Shown: piece after piece, positions 7,404-14,572 of the stretch
How the letters are laid out: every line of letters starts with the position of its first letter
Position numbering within the stretch: position 1 is the stretch's first letter
Source of the DNA: JBOGGN01 sp050744165
GTDB taxonomy: Bacteria; Actinomycetota; Acidimicrobiia; Acidimicrobiales; Palsa-688
Direction: 5' to 3'
NCBI GenBank assembly: GCA_050744165.1
Contig: JBOGGN010000459.1
Location: 1-17,544, forward strand
Length of the DNA stretch: 17,544 nt
Notes under the pieces: model-generated
The model's database searches: none
The model's input: only the letters and a program-made list of their open reading frames with translations
What the model was told of the DNA's origin: nothing
Program-made: the position numbers and the translations under genes

Positions 7404-7967
7404 GTGCGCCGCTCGGAGTCGGGTCCCGTCGACGTCCTGCGGGACACGCTTCGCTCTGGACGCTCGTCGCGCCTCACGGTCCGCTTCGGGCGATACACCC
7501 TGGGCTCGGTCGTCGCCGTCGTCGTCAGCGAGCTCACCCTTGTGGCCTGCTACGGCTCCGGGCTGCTCGGAACCACCGCCGCCTCGGTGGTGGCCTTCTT
7601 CGCCGGTGCCGTACCCAACTATCTGCTCAACCGGTTGTGGGCGTGGGGCCGGCGCGGCCGGCTCCGGGTCGGCCGAGAGGTCGTGCTGTATGCCGTGATC
7701 TCCGCGGTGAGCTTGGTCTCGGCGGCTCTGGCCACCGGCTGGGCCGCCCATTACGGCCACCATGTCACCAACAGCCATCTAGTCCGAGTGGGCATTGTCG
7801 GCGCCACCTACCTGCTGACCTACGGCGTGCTGTTCGTGGCCAAGTTCGTGATGTACCAGGTCTTCGTGTTCGCCGACCCGACCAAGCCGGCGACGGGGGC
7901 TACGGGCGCGACGGGGGCTACGGCGGCGAAGGCAGGGGCAGCGCAGGAGCCCGTCGAAGCCGCTTAG
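7404..7967 (+). CDS. GtrA-family membrane protein, 187 aa
   Basis: The frame starts at GTG 7404, 17 nt after the GH3 stop, so the two are probably one operon. Four hydrophobic segments (about 32-51, 55-74, 92-112, 127-152) and the conserved PNYLLNRLWAWGR (71-83) between helices 2 and 3 are typical of the GtrA family. Members are thought to help move polyprenyl-phosphate-linked sugars across the membrane, often beside a GT2 transferase; one is encoded convergently next door. The C-terminus has an odd hydrophilic tail containing GATGATGAT (164-173), encoded by a 16-bp direct repeat. Family assignment is by motif; the sugar is unknown. Confidence 0.85.
   Translation: MRRSESGPVDVLRDTLRSGRSSRLTVRFGRYTLGSVVAVVVSELTLVACYGSGLLGTTAASVVAFFAGAVPNYLLNRLWAWGRRGRLRVGREVVLYAVISAVSLVSAALATGWAAHYGHHVTNSHLVRVGIVGATYLLTYGVLFVAKFVMYQVFVFADPTKPATGATGATGATAAKAGAAQEPVEAA
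7890..7923 (+). repeat. 16-bp direct repeat in the GtrA C-terminal tail
   Basis: GCGACGGGGGCTACGG occurs at 7890-7905 and again at 7908-7923, an 18-nt period that keeps frame and encodes the Gly-Ala-Thr repeats. It looks like a small in-frame duplication. Confidence 0.85.
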
Positions 7968-7972
7968 GTTTT

Positions 7973-8006
7973 CGCCCCTGCACGGCACGGACCTGGGTCC
8001 GGGGCG
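7973..8006. terminator. Possible bidirectional hairpin between convergent GtrA and GT2 genes
   Basis: In the 52-nt gap between the converging stops, CGGAC-CTGG-GTCCG (7988-8001) forms a 5-bp stem with a tetraloop, and CGCCC (7973-7977) can pair with GGGCG (8002-8006) outside it. No T-run follows, so termination is only inferred from the position. Confidence 0.3.
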
Positions 8007-8019
8007 CACGCCTCTCGGC

Positions 8020-8994
8020 TCAAGTGGCGCCAACCCCGGTAGCCGATCGCGGCAGCGTCGCCTGCCCCCGCCCCCGACCCCGCCACCACGTCGCCAGGAT
8101 GACCCGTCCCACCCGCAGCCCGTACGTGATGTTGTGCCCCTTTTTGGATGTGCCCGCCGACCGCCGGTAGATGGTGGCCGGCACCTCCACGATCCGGAAC
8201 CCCCGCTGCGCCACCCCGATCAGCAGTTCCGTCGCCTGAAACTGCGGCTGGCGCAGCGTCACCGCCTCGGCGACGTCTACCCGCATGGCGCGCATCCCGT
8301 ACGACGGGTCGGTAATCCGCCGCCCCGTGAGCACCGAGATCAAACCCGCGAACACGACGACCCCCGCCGCCCGGAACCGGTCGGTGGTCTCCGCCGAACC
8401 CAGCCGGCGTGACCCGCTCACGAAGTCGGCCCGCCCGGCGATCAAAGGCTCGATGATCGACGGCAGTTGTTTCGGGTCGTACTGCCCGTCGGCGTCGGTC
8501 GTGGCGATGTATTCGGCCCCGTTCTCCCGGGCCAGCCGGTACCCCAGCCGCAGGGCGGCGCCCTGCCCGCGGTTGACCCGCACGTCGCAGACCAGCACCC
8601 GGGCAGCGCCGACGGCGCCGACGTTCCGAGCGGCGTCGGCGATGCGGGCGGCGTCGGCGGTGCCATCAGTCGCCCCGTCCACGACGACGATGGTGTCCAC
8701 CCCGAGCCCGCACACCGACTCGGGGATATCCCGGAGGACGCTGGCGATTCCGTCCTCCTCGTTGTAGGCGGCGATCACCACCACCACTGGTTGGAGTCGC
8801 CGTCCCGAAAGCGTGACCGCGAAGCCGGCGGCAGCGACATTGTCGATATAGAGATCGCGGCCGGCATCACCCATCCGATCGGACATCGCGCTGGTCGAGG
8901 CCGGCAAGGCAGCCGCGACCACCGGGGCGACGGTCACCCCCGACACCCCGGCTGCGGCTGCGGCCGCGGCTGAGTCCGCGGGCGCCGGCAACAT
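8020..8994 (-). CDS. GT2-family glycosyltransferase (polyprenyl-phosphate sugar transferase type), 324 aa
   Basis: The catalytic GT-A domain shows VIAAYNEEDG (about 73-82), VVVDGATDGT (103-112), NRGQGAALRLGY, and the metal-binding DAD of TTDADGQYDP (167-169), then SGSRRLGS and DPSYGMRA (229-236). This is the pattern of GT2 enzymes of the dolichol/undecaprenyl-phosphate transferase group, which use nucleotide sugars in the cytoplasm. No membrane helices are evident. I place the start at ATG 8994 because GAGG (9002-9005) lies 7 nt upstream; an in-frame ATG at 9048, 8 nt after the upstream gene's stop, has no Shine-Dalgarno but would give coupling (342 aa). About 70 N-terminal residues are Ala-rich and outside the domain. 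It is the third gene of the sqdB operon. Whether it transfers sulfoquinovose is not known. Confidence 0.83.
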   Translation of the reverse strand: MLPAPADSAAAAAAAGVSGVTVAPVVAAALPASTSAMSDRMGDAGRDLYIDNVAAAGFAVTLSGRRLQPVVVVIAAYNEEDGIASVLRDIPESVCGLGVDTIVVVDGATDGTADAARIADAARNVGAVGAARVLVCDVRVNRGQGAALRLGYRLARENGAEYIATTDADGQYDPKQLPSIIEPLIAGRADFVSGSRRLGSAETTDRFRAAGVVVFAGLISVLTGRRITDPSYGMRAMRVDVAEAVTLRQPQFQATELLIGVAQRGFRIVEVPATIYRRSAGTSKKGHNITYGLRVGRVILATWWRGRGRGQATLPRSATGVGAT

Positions 8995-9056
8995 CACAAC
9001 GCCTCGACCGCTAGCAGCACCTTTCCGGCGAACGGGCATGCGCCCCATCACCGGCG

Positions 9057-10145
9057 TCAGGCCCGAACCGGTTTCGCAGGCGACGGCCGCCCGGACACAC
9101 CGGACACACCAGATGCCCCCGCGGTACCGGAAGAACGCGAAGAACCGGCAGAACCGGATGAACCGGTGCCCCGAGCCCCCGGAGCGACCCCGGCGCCAGC
9201 CGCCAAGCCATCCAGGCCCCCGTCCCAAAGCGCCCAAACCGGCCGCAGCCCTTCAGGCAGCTGCACCGCGGGCCGCCACCCCAGCGTGCGGGCGTGGCTC
9301 ACGTCCACGACAACCTTCGGCATCTCCCCCGCCTTCGGGGGCACGTGCCGCAACGGCAGGTCGACCCCCGACACCTCCCGCACCATGGCCGCCAGGTCGA
9401 GCACCGACGTGGACACGCCCGACCCGATCACCACCGGTCCCGCCCAACGAGGGTCCACCACGGCCAGCCGGATCGCGGCCACCACGTCGGCCACGTTCAC
9501 ATAGTCCCGCACCTGGAGCCCGTCGCCGAAGACGTTGAAGGTCGCCTCCGCCCGGGCCGCTTTGACGAGCCGGGGCACCACGCTGTCCTTGTGGCCCATG
9601 CCGGGCCCGTACACGTTGGTGAAGCGCAGGGAAGCGCAGCGCACGCCATACATGGCGGTGTAGGTCGACAGGATCATCTCCCCCGCCGCTTTGCTGGCTC
9701 CGTAGGGCGTGAGGGGCGCCAGCGGCGATCCTTCATGGATGGGAAAATGCCTCGCCGGTCCCACCACCGCATTGGTGGAGGCAAACACGACGGTCTCGAC
9801 TCCGCAGTAGCGCGCCTGCTCGGCCAGGGCCGTGGTGACAGTCACGTTGTTCTCGAAGGTCTCGGCCGGCCGGTTCACCGATGCCAGCACCGACGTCGAC
9901 GCCGCCAGGTGGACGATGGTGTCCACCCCCGGGCGAACGACCTGCTCGATCGTCCCCGGGAACCGGAGGTCGACCTCGCAATACGACGGGTCGCCGCCAA
10001 GGTTGGGCTTCATGTCGGCGACGATCACCTCGGCGCCCCCAGACCGCAACGCCCGGACGACATGGGACCCGATGAATCCCGCGCCCCCGGTCACCACGAC
10101 CCGCCGGCCCGTCAAAGCGGCCGACGGCAACGGTCGGCCCGTCAT
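9057..10145 (-). CDS. NAD-dependent sugar-nucleotide epimerase/dehydratase (extended SDR), 362 aa
   Basis: The N-terminal Rossmann motif VVVTGGAGFIGSH (16-28) binds NAD(P). The active site is S123/T124 (FASTN) with Y148 and K152 (PYGASKAAGE), followed by SLRFTNVYGPG and FGDGLQVRDYV, all typical of extended short-chain dehydrogenases such as UDP-glucose 4-epimerase and NDP-sugar dehydratases. The exact reaction cannot be told from motifs; it is likely a UDP- or dTDP-sugar. The ATG overlaps the sqdB stop by 4 nt (ATGA), so it is translated with sqdB. The fold ends near residue 310. The last 50 residues are a Gly/Ser/Ala tail encoded by 9-nt repeats and are unusual for the family. Confidence 0.87.
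   Translation of the reverse strand: MTGRPLPSAALTGRRVVVTGGAGFIGSHVVRALRSGGAEVIVADMKPNLGGDPSYCEVDLRFPGTIEQVVRPGVDTIVHLAASTSVLASVNRPAETFENNVTVTTALAEQARYCGVETVVFASTNAVVGPARHFPIHEGSPLAPLTPYGASKAAGEMILSTYTAMYGVRCASLRFTNVYGPGMGHKDSVVPRLVKAARAEATFNVFGDGLQVRDYVNVADVVAAIRLAVVDPRWAGPVVIGSGVSTSVLDLAAMVREVSGVDLPLRHVPPKAGEMPKVVVDVSHARTLGWRPAVQLPEGLRPVWALWDGGLDGLAAGAGVAPGARGTGSSGSAGSSRSSGTAGASGVSGVSGRPSPAKPVRA
9091..9166 (-). repeat. Nine-nucleotide tandem repeats encoding the Gly/Ser tail of the epimerase
   Basis: On the plus strand CCGGACACA is repeated twice (9091-9108), and four 9-nt units follow at 9131-9166 (AAGAACGCG, AAGAACCGG, CAGAACCGG, ATGAACCGG). In the gene they encode Gly-Val-Ser and Ser/Thr-Gly/Ser-Ser triplets. 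Length variation between strains would keep the frame. Confidence 0.75.
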
Positions 10146-11311
10146 CGGTCGCGGACCATGTTCTTGGAGGTCTCCCGCCAGCGGACGTCGGGGATCAAGG
10201 CGGCAGGATGGATCCGGTCACGGTGGCGGTCGATGATCCCGAACATGGAACTGAGCAGCGTGTCGCTCAGCAAGTGGGGCATCAGGCCCAGCTCCAAGAG
10301 ACGGGTGTGGGCCGCCCGGTAGTAGTGCTCCTCGGCCTCCACACGGGGGTTGTCCAGCATCACGATCTCAGTCTTCCCCGGGTAGACCCGGGCCACCGTC
10401 TCGGCCACCTCGCGGACCGACATTTGCTCGGTGAACTGGTTGAAGACCCGGAACTCCCCCGCCTTCGCCGGGCTCTCGCAGCTGATGCGGATGCATTCGA
10501 TGGTGTCGACGATGTTGATGAAGCCGCGGATCTGGCCGCCCCGGCCGTACACCGTCAGCGGCTCACCGAGCACCGCCTGGATGGCGAAACGGTTGAGCAC
10601 CGTTCCGAAGACGGCGTCGTAGTCGAAGCGGGTCGCCAGCCGCGGATCGAGAGTGGTCTCGTCTGTCTCCTGGCCGTACACGATCCCTTGGTTGAGGTCG
10701 GTCGCCCGGAGGCCCCAGATCCGGCAGGCGAACTCGATGTTGTGGCTGTCGTGCACCTTCGACAGGTGGTAGAAGGACCCGGGCCGCTTGGGAAACAGCA
10801 CTCGGTCGGTACGACCCTTGTGGGTGATGTCGAGCCAGCCCTCCTCGATGTCGATGTTGGGCGTCCCGTACTCGCCCATGGTCCCGAGCTTGACGAGGTG
10901 GATGTCCGGGTCGACGTCGGCGATGGCGTAGAGCAGATTGAGGGTGCCGACCACGTTGTTGGTCTGGGTATAGACGGCGTGGTGCTGGTCGATCATCGAG
11001 TAGGGGGCCGAGCGCTGCTCGGCGAAGTGGACCACCGCGTCGGGCCGGAACTCGTCGATCATGCGGTGCGTGAAGGCAGCGTCGGTCAGGTCGCCATGAA
11101 ACAACTCGATCTCACGGCCGGCGATCTCCGTCCACGCCCGCAACCGCGTCGCCGGCGACTCGATGGGCATCAGGCTCTCGACGCCCAGCTCCAAGTCGTA
11201 GGACCTCCTGACGAAGTTGTCTGCGATCGCGACCTCGTGGCCCCGGGCCGACAGGTGCAACGCACTGGGCCAGCCCAGGTAGCCATCGCCGCCAAGAACA
11301 AGAATTCGCAC
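10142..11311 (-). CDS. sqdB: UDP-sulfoquinovose synthase (SqdB/SQD1), 389 aa
   Basis: This enzyme converts UDP-glucose and sulfite to UDP-sulfoquinovose with bound NAD+, the committed step of sulfoquinovose metabolism. The sequence matches plant SQD1 and bacterial SqdB over its whole length: LGGDGYLGWPSALHL (6-20), DNFVRR, HFAEQRSAPYSMID (95-108), KLGTMGEYGTPNIDIEEG (141-158), FYHLSKVHDSHNIEF (180-194), ATDLNQGIVYG and FRVFNQFTEQ. The catalytic Thr, Tyr and Lys of SQD1 correspond to T144, Y181 and K185. The GTG start has a strong Shine-Dalgarno, GAGGAG, 5 nt upstream. Length is normal. It heads an operon with a sugar epimerase/dehydratase and a GT2 transferase. The usual partner for sulfolipid, a GT4 SqdX-type transferase, is not in the window. 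Confidence 0.94.
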   Translation of the reverse strand: MRILVLGGDGYLGWPSALHLSARGHEVAIADNFVRRSYDLELGVESLMPIESPATRLRAWTEIAGREIELFHGDLTDAAFTHRMIDEFRPDAVVHFAEQRSAPYSMIDQHHAVYTQTNNVVGTLNLLYAIADVDPDIHLVKLGTMGEYGTPNIDIEEGWLDITHKGRTDRVLFPKRPGSFYHLSKVHDSHNIEFACRIWGLRATDLNQGIVYGQETDETTLDPRLATRFDYDAVFGTVLNRFAIQAVLGEPLTVYGRGGQIRGFINIVDTIECIRISCESPAKAGEFRVFNQFTEQMSVREVAETVARVYPGKTEIVMLDNPRVEAEEHYYRAAHTRLLELGLMPHLLSDTLLSSMFGIIDRHRDRIHPAALIPDVRWRETSKNMVRDR

Positions 11312-11316
11312 TACTT

Positions 11317-11322
11317 CTCCTC
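11317..11322 (-). promoter_or_regulatory. sqdB: Ribosome binding site of sqdB
   Basis: GAGGAG on the minus strand, 5 nt before the GTG at 11311, is the clearest Shine-Dalgarno in the window and decides the start. The GTG also places the Rossmann LGGDGYLG motif at residue 6, as expected. Confidence 0.75.
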
Positions 11323-11471
11323 AATCAGGTAGGTCAACAGGGATGAACGGTCGTGCCCCTTCGGGGAGAGTTCGTACCCAGGCAAGATGAAATTCCCATG
11401 AGAACATTTCAGGATTCGTCAGGTCGTCATGCCTTTCCAGGGCGTTTCAGCCATCCCCAACTACTCGCACT

Positions 11472-12950
11472 GTGAGACAAGCTCGACCCGCGTACGTCGG
11501 AGCGTTCGCCGCAGGCGCTCTGGGCGCCATGGGTGCCGCCATTCTTGTCGCTCGGCGTCGCCGTCGCAGGTTTGCCGACGGCGCCGGCGCCCGCCCGGTG
11601 CCGGTGGCCCGAGCCGCCCGAACATTCCAGGTGGCCCGCACCGCCACCAGGATCGGCCGGGGCTACGCCTTCGACTCCGCTCGCCAGGTCTTCGCCAGCG
11701 CCGCTCGCAAGGAGGATCTCAAGGCCGAGCGCCAGCTTCGGACCGCCACCGACGTCGTGGAGACGTTGGGCTCCATGAAGGGAGCTGCCATGAAGCTCGG
11801 GCAGCTTGCCAGCTTCCTCGACGGCACCATGGCCGAACCAGTGCGGGAGGCGCTGGCCACCCTCCAGCAGGACGCCCCGCCGATGGCTCCGGAACTGGCC
11901 GCCCAGGTGATCGAAGCCGAGCTGGGCGGCCCGCCGGACGTGGTTTTCGACACTTGGGACGAGGTGCCGATCGCCGCCGCCTCGATCGGCCAGGTGCACC
12001 GTGCCATCACCAGGGACGGCTTAGCGGTGGCGGTGAAGGTCCAGTACCCCGGCGTCGACCAGGCCATCCGCGGCGACCTGGACAACACCGCGGCGCTGCT
12101 CACCATGTCGCGTCTTGCCTTTCCCAGCCTGGACGCGGAGCCGCTCATCGGCGAGTTGCGGCTCCGGCTCCTCGAGGAGCTGGACTACCGGCTGGAGGCG
12201 GAGAGCCAGCAGCGTTTCGCGCAGGCTTTCGACGGCCACCCCTTCATCCACGTCCCCGCCGTCCGGTCGGACTTGTCCACCGGCCGGGTTTTGACCTCCG
12301 AGCTGGTCTCCGGCGCTCGCTACCACGAGCTGGAGGGCTGGAGCCAGGAAGAGCGGGACATGGCCGGCGAATCCATCTTCCGCTTCGTCTTCGGCTGCCT
12401 GTACCGGATGCACGGTTTCAACGGCGACCCTCATCCCGGCAACTACCTGTTCCACGGCCAGGGTCGGGTCACCTTCCTCGACTTCGGGCTGGTCAAGTGG
12501 TTCACCCCCGACGAGGTGGCGATGCTGGCCCGCATGGTCGACGCCATCGTCGTCAAGCGCGACGCCGCGGAGTTCCGAGCGGCCGTCGAAGCGGCCGGCT
12601 TCTTGAAGCCGGCCCCGTCACTTACCGACGAGCAGGTGGTCGACCACCTGAGCCACTACTACGAGATGGTCCTCCAGCACGGCCGCTCAACCTGCACGCC
12701 GGAGTACGCCAGCGAGACGGTGCGCCGTTTCTTCGACGCCGGCAGCGACGTGGTCCGCCACGCCAGCATCCCCGCCCCATTCGTCGTTCTGCAGCGGATC
12801 AACCTCGGCCTGTACGCGGTGCTGGCCGGCATCCGGGCCACCGCCGACTGGCGACGCATCGCCGAGGAACTCTGGCCCTGGGTCGACGCCCCGCCGTCCA
12901 CCGACCTGGGCCGGGCCGAAGCCGCCTGGCGGGCTACCAAGAACTCTTGA
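11472..12950 (+). CDS. ABC1/UbiB/ADCK-type atypical kinase, 492 aa
   Basis: The protein carries the family signatures in order: the KxGQ motif (K108, G110, Q111) in GSMKGAAMKLGQLASF, the Ala-rich nucleotide loop AAASIGQVHRA (168-178), VAVKVQYPG with invariant K189, EELDYRLEAE (235-244), the catalytic NGDPHPGNYLF (317-327) and the metal-binding FLDFG (335-339). These unorthodox kinases/ATPases support quinone biosynthesis or membrane lipid metabolism. N-terminal residues 7-27 are hydrophobic and followed by six arginines, so it may be membrane-tethered. GTG 11472 lacks a Shine-Dalgarno; an in-frame ATG at 11529 is an alternative. It is divergent from sqdB (160-nt gap) and convergent with qcrB (41-nt gap). 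A role in menaquinone or lipid metabolism is possible but not shown. Confidence 0.9.
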   Translation: MRQARPAYVGAFAAGALGAMGAAILVARRRRRRFADGAGARPVPVARAARTFQVARTATRIGRGYAFDSARQVFASAARKEDLKAERQLRTATDVVETLGSMKGAAMKLGQLASFLDGTMAEPVREALATLQQDAPPMAPELAAQVIEAELGGPPDVVFDTWDEVPIAAASIGQVHRAITRDGLAVAVKVQYPGVDQAIRGDLDNTAALLTMSRLAFPSLDAEPLIGELRLRLLEELDYRLEAESQQRFAQAFDGHPFIHVPAVRSDLSTGRVLTSELVSGARYHELEGWSQEERDMAGESIFRFVFGCLYRMHGFNGDPHPGNYLFHGQGRVTFLDFGLVKWFTPDEVAMLARMVDAIVVKRDAAEFRAAVEAAGFLKPAPSLTDEQVVDHLSHYYEMVLQHGRSTCTPEYASETVRRFFDAGSDVVRHASIPAPFVVLQRINLGLYAVLAGIRATADWRRIAEELWPWVDAPPSTDLGRAEAAWRATKNS

Positions 12951-12991
12951 TGACCAGTCGCACGGGCGGAGGAAAGCAGCGGTGCCAAAGG

Positions 12992-14572
12992 TCAGTTCTT
13001 CCCCGCCGCCGCCCGCCTTTTTTCCCGCCGCCGCTCGGCCACCCGCTCCAGGCCGCCGACGAGCAGCGCCAGAAATGTCTCGGCGATCCGGCTGCGGACC
13101 CGATGCCGTCCGGACCCCACGGGGACGGCGTCGCCGCGTGACTCCTGCTCCGGTCCGTCGCCATCCGACCGCCCGGACTGATCCTCCTCGTCGGACATCT
13201 CCTCCGGCGGTGGGCGGTCGGGGTCCTTGGCCTGCCAGTCTTCCTCCGCCGTGAGGTCGTGGCACCACTTCCAGGCGATGACCGCCACCACGATGGGCAC
13301 GACGAAGATCAGCACCCGGAAGGAGTAGTCCACCGTGGTGATGGACAGCTCGAGATGCTGGGCGATGATGTCCTGGGAACCGGCGAAGAACAGCACCACG
13401 TAAAACGCCAGCACGCCGGTGCCGATGGCGGTGCGCACCGGCCGGTGTCGGGGCCGGTCGAGCAGCTCATGGTCGTCGTGGTCGCCGGTCACCTTGGCCT
13501 CGATGAACGGCCACAGGTACAACAGGCCAAAAGTGAGGGTGGGCAGGACCACGGCGGGCCAGAAGACCTCTGGGATGGTGTGGTCGAAGATGTGGATCCG
13601 CCAGGGGGGGAAGATCCGCAGGGCGCCTTCGAGCCAGCCCATGTACCAGTCGGGCTGGGCGGCGGTGCTCACGGCGCCGGTCCGGTAGGGCCCGTACAGC
13701 CAAATCGGGTTGATCTGGGCCAGGCCGCCGAGCGCCGCCGCCACCGCGAAGACGGCGGCCATCAGGCCGGCCGATTTGGCCGTGTACGTCGGCCACAGCC
13801 GGGACCCGACGACGTTGCGCTCGGTCCGCCCGGGCCCCGGGTACTGGGTGTGCTTCTGGCGCCAGATGATCGCCAGGTGGGCGCCGAGCAGGGCCGCGAT
13901 CAATCCCGGAATGAACAAGACGTGAATGATGAACAACCGCTCAGTGGTATCCGCCCCGGGGAAGCTGCCGCCGAAAAACAACGACGCCAGCCACGTGCCG
14001 ATCACGGGGATCGAAAGGGCAACCGAGTACGCGATACGCAGGCCGGTGGCCGACAGCAGGTCGTCGGGGAGCGAATAGCCGGCAAAGCCGTTGACGATGA
14101 CCAGGATCAACATCGTCAACCCGATCATCCAGTTGAGCTCCCGGGGCCGCCGGAAGGCGCCGGTGAAAAAGATCCGGCACAGGTGGGCGACGATGGCGGC
14201 GGCGAACAGGTCGGCGGTCCAATGGTGGATCTGGCGCATGACGAGCCCGGCGCGGACATCGAAGCTGATATTGAGCGTCGACCGGAATGCCTCCGACATG
14301 GGCACGTTATGCAGGGCGAGGTATTTTCCATGGTAAAAGACCGTGGCCGAACCGGCATGGAAGAAGAACGTGAGATACGACCCGGTGATCACCAGGATGA
14401 TGAAGCAGTACATGGCGACCTCACCCAGCATGAACGACCAGTTGTCCGGGAAGATGTGGTTGAGGGCGCCGTCGACGAAATGGGCGACGCCGAGGCGGTT
14501 GTCAAACCAGCGACCGAGGCGCCCGGCCTCCCTGCCGGCGCTCCGTTCCAGACGGTTGGCGGGCCGGCTCAC
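12992..14572 (-). CDS. qcrB: Cytochrome b subunit of the quinol:cytochrome c reductase (QcrB), 526 aa
   Basis: The protein oxidises menaquinol at the Qo site and carries two b haems in the membrane. Haem ligands are visible in RQIHHWTADLF (H116/H117 with H130) and in IIHVLF...GAHLAII (H217 and H232, a 15-residue spacing as in b6f and Gram-positive enzymes). The actinobacterial segment FTGAFRRPRELNW (136-148) and the Qo motif PDWY (307-310) are present. Eight or nine membrane helices fall between about 46 and 435. The last 90 residues are a long hydrophilic tail, acidic then basic. The start is GTG 14572, overlapping the ctaG stop by 4 nt (GTGA), with a G-rich Shine-Dalgarno just upstream; longer in-frame starts would overlap ctaG in another frame. 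It is the last gene of the oxidase operon. Confidence 0.93.
   Translation of the reverse strand: MSRPANRLERSAGREAGRLGRWFDNRLGVAHFVDGALNHIFPDNWSFMLGEVAMYCFIILVITGSYLTFFFHAGSATVFYHGKYLALHNVPMSEAFRSTLNISFDVRAGLVMRQIHHWTADLFAAAIVAHLCRIFFTGAFRRPRELNWMIGLTMLILVIVNGFAGYSLPDDLLSATGLRIAYSVALSIPVIGTWLASLFFGGSFPGADTTERLFIIHVLFIPGLIAALLGAHLAIIWRQKHTQYPGPGRTERNVVGSRLWPTYTAKSAGLMAAVFAVAAALGGLAQINPIWLYGPYRTGAVSTAAQPDWYMGWLEGALRIFPPWRIHIFDHTIPEVFWPAVVLPTLTFGLLYLWPFIEAKVTGDHDDHELLDRPRHRPVRTAIGTGVLAFYVVLFFAGSQDIIAQHLELSITTVDYSFRVLIFVVPIVVAVIAWKWCHDLTAEEDWQAKDPDRPPPEEMSDEEDQSGRSDGDGPEQESRGDAVPVGSGRHRVRSRIAETFLALLVGGLERVAERRREKRRAAAGKN

Noticed and set aside
9049..9237. Upstream extension of the GT2 gene into the epimerase gene
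   Set aside because: Overlaps the epimerase coding tail in another frame; starts at 8994 or 9048 are better supported.
11356..11366. CCCCTTCGGGG hairpin between sqdB and the ABC1 gene
   Set aside because: Only a 3-4 bp stem; could be part of a leader but is not enough to call a regulatory element.
11429..13141. Plus-strand frame of 570 codons overlapping the ABC1 kinase
   Set aside because: Different frame from the kinase, with Arg/Pro/Gly-rich shadow composition; the kinase frame carries all family motifs.
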